Assembly (NCBI GenBank): GCA_000310025.1
Contig: FN648547.1
Coordinates: forward strand, 10,444-43,423
Direction: 5' to 3'
Origin: Ectocarpus siliculosus
Taxonomy: Eukaryota; Sar; Phaeophyceae; Ectocarpales; Ectocarpaceae
Length of the DNA stretch: 32,980 bases
Made by a program: the position numbers and the translations under genes. Positions 31,460-32,980 of this stretch are shown here, piece after piece (the stretch's first letter is position 1; each line of letters opens with the position of its first letter). Below the pieces are notes generated by a model. That model was not told where the DNA came from, searched no databases, and was given only the letters and a program-made list of their open reading frames with translations.

Positions 31460-32032
31460 AAGAAGAACATGGCCAAGTCGAAGGTCCACAAGGATGCTCC
31501 GGAGGGGGGTGGTGAGACAGGCGAGGAGGAGAAGGGCGAGGAGGGGCTAGATACCACCGATGAGCACGTCTGGACAACACGCGGCATGAAAAATGTAGGT
31601 CGTACCGCTGGATACGACGGCGGCCGCTGCAGCGGTAAGGATGCCCGTGGTGGAAATGGCGGTAGAGACTGTGACAGCAGTAGGAGCGGCACCGTGCGGA
31701 ATAGGGGTGAGGGAGAGGGTGCAGCAGATGACGACAGGAGTCGTACCGGAGCGGGGGGCGGTGCTGCGGGCTCATGTGGGGGTGGTGGGTTTGATTTTGA
31801 CGGTGAAGGCTCCTACCGAGGAGACGGGCACGGGTACTACGATTGCCACCGTAATAAAGCGGGAGAGGGACACGATTTGAAGTTCAAACCGTCGAAGACA
31901 ACTTTGGACGCGTTGCCGAAGTTTGACCCCGAGAAGTTGGGCAGGTTTTCAGTGGATGGGCTAGGCGAGCTGGTGTTCACGTTCTTCTGCATCATGTTCC
32001 CGGCGGCGGTGATCTCACACCTGGTCCTGAAG
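31460..32032 (+). CDS. piggyBac-like transposase, upstream exon
   Basis: The frame starts at an acceptor at 31,459 or at the Met at 31,469 (MAKSKVHKDAPEGGGETGEE). The first ~130 residues are acidic and Gly-rich, as is usual for the N-terminus of piggyBac transposases. The end, KFDPEKLGRFSVDGLG then FTFFCIMFPAAVISHLVLK, resembles the segment just before the conserved TN motif of the DDE_Tnp_1_7 N-terminal region. It ends in CTGAAG|GTTAGT in phase 0. Reading on without splicing meets TGA at 32,132. Confidence 0.65.
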
Positions 32033-32245
32033 GTTAGTGCAAGCGCCCGTTCCTGTTGTGTCTTTGATCATGCAACGGTAGCACTTGTTGCTTTTTTGGG
32101 GGAGCTGTTCGTCACGTGTTCATGCCGTGATTGAACCGTAATGGGTGGTTGGGTTGTGGCGCATGGTACACCCTCAATTCACTTTCTGAACACTCTTGAT
32201 TACCCATTCGCACTTGCCCACCGCCCACGGCCACCGTCGCGACAG
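32033..32245 (+). other. 213-bp phase-0 intron
   Basis: GTTAGT at the 5' end, CCGTCGCGACAG at the 3' end. The length is a multiple of three but it contains an in-frame stop (32,132-32,134). Removing it joins ...HLVLK to TNECF..., restoring the family's order of a hydrophobic helix followed by Thr-Asn. Confidence 0.75.
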
Positions 32246-32653
32246 ACAAACGAGTGCTTCAAGTTCTGCACGAGCACAAAGAACCCCAAGGGACAGGAGC
32301 AGCGTCACCGCGACAAGAAAGAGAAGAAAGGTAAATCCGTGTGGCCGAGGGGGGGGGTCACCACGAAGATGATGCTAGGTGTCATCGGGATCACCCTCGC
32401 CATCGGACAGGTCCAGTTGCCGGAGCTGCAGGACCACTGGAGCTGTCACTCCTTCCACGACTACAAGCTCGTGCGTGCTTGCCTCCCGCGAGACATGTTC
32501 CTCCTGATCTACGGCCGTTTTTTTCACATGGCAAGCCCGGCGGCTCCAAAACGATTGCAGGACGGGACCGTTGAGGAGGGTTGGGATTCGCTACACCATA
32601 TCCGGTATGAATTGTCAAGCTGGCTTGTCCGTGGAGATTGGAGATATCTCTAA
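32246..32653 (+). CDS. piggyBac-like transposase, downstream exon, truncated
   Basis: piggyBac transposases excise and insert DNA at TTAA using a DDE/DDD catalytic core. After TNECFKFC and a Lys-rich loop comes the diagnostic MMLGVIGITLAIGQVQLPEL with DHWSCHSF, matching the family's L-G-x-x-L-A-x-G-x-V-x-L-P ... W pattern. Then RDMFLLIYGRFFHM matches the R-x-x-F-x-x-I-x-R-F-x-H box, and WDSLHHIRYEL the following D-x-L-x-K-V-R segment. The frame stops at 32,653 (GDWRYL), before any catalytic Asp. Either another intron lies beyond, or the gene is truncated; only low-quality-looking sequence follows. Family assignment is fairly sure. Confidence 0.7.
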   Translation, partial: TNECFKFCTSTKNPKGQEQRHRDKKEKKGKSVWPRGGVTTKMMLGVIGITLAIGQVQLPELQDHWSCHSFHDYKLVRACLPRDMFLLIYGRFFHMASPAAPKRLQDGTVEEGWDSLHHIRYELSSWLVRGDWRYL

Positions 32654-32769
32654 GCAATGACAGTTGATATTTGGCGCCCATTAGGTTTTTGGCGCCCGGT
32701 TTTGAGTGCGAGGCCGTGCCTGAATAGTACTTGTCGGAATCTGCTCCCCAACGACAAAAACACAACGCT

Positions 32770-32783
32770 CGAAAAGAAACACG

Positions 32784-32819
<36 letters not shown>

Positions 32820-32980
32820 TCTTTTCCCCCCCCCCCTTTCTCCCAATCCCCCCCAAATTTTTTTTCCCCCTCCCCTTTATTTAAAATTTAAACCCCCCCC
32901 CCCAAAAACCTTTTTTCCCCCCCCCTCCCAAAATTTACTTCCCCAAAAAAATTTACCCCTTTTCCCTCTTTCCCCCCCCC
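32770..32980. other. Homopolymer-rich contig end, likely poor-quality sequence
   Basis: It begins with a run of more than 30 C, then alternating runs of C, T and A with almost no G on the plus strand. It does not look like a telomere repeat (no fixed period). Most likely it is a low-quality read end at a contig edge. Confidence 0.7.

Overview
This window looks like a piece of nuclear DNA from a eukaryote rich in transposable elements. Coding pieces are separated by GT...AG introns, no operon or bacterial gene layout is visible, and much of the sequence is satellite arrays, foldback elements and decayed transposons. Mixed GC, long introns, and Helitron, piggyBac-like and tyrosine-recombinase elements in one place would suit a stramenopile such as a brown alga. 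That is an inference, not something the sequence proves. The last ~200 bases are C/T/A homopolymer text that looks like a low-quality contig end.

Layout. 1-3.4 kb: exon-like coding pieces on the + strand, probably a decayed or fragmentary multi-exon gene I cannot name. 3.4-4.8 kb: nothing recognisable. 4.8-6.4 kb: a hairpin cluster, then two satellites (89-bp and about 122-bp units) rich in palindromes. 7.6-8.5 kb: a small foldback (TIR) element. 8.6-9.8 kb: a CT-rich duplicated block with one long minus-strand reading frame. 10.4-10.8 kb: a dense short palindromic repeat. 12.7-13.1 kb: a diverged tandem duplication. 13.5-15.9 kb: a broken Helitron Rep N-terminus and broken exons of a zinc-ribbon-like gene, all on the minus strand, between 40-bp perfect inverted repeats.

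16,508-28,342 is the most striking object. It is an 11.8-kb palindromically organised element with about 0.93-1.03 kb terminal inverted repeats flanked by TA. Just inside each TIR lies an array of a 39-bp motif whose own ends form a hairpin, about 15 copies on the left and about 30 on the right, in mirror orientation. Its core holds a nested ~1-kb foldback element and a decayed Gag/tyrosine-recombinase element. The latter's end has direct repeats surrounding a fragment of the same TIR, an arrangement like the split direct repeats of Ngaro/DIRS-type elements.

Immediately right of this element is an apparently intact OTU-family cysteine protease exon (28,434-30,248). It ends in a phase-0 splice donor. 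Downstream (31,460-32,653) lie two exons of a piggyBac-like transposase N-terminal region, with a clear 213-bp phase-0 intron. Phases and sites allow the OTU exon to be spliced onto the piggyBac exons, so the two may form one OTU-transposase gene or may be neighbours. No rRNA, tRNA or CRISPR array was recognised.
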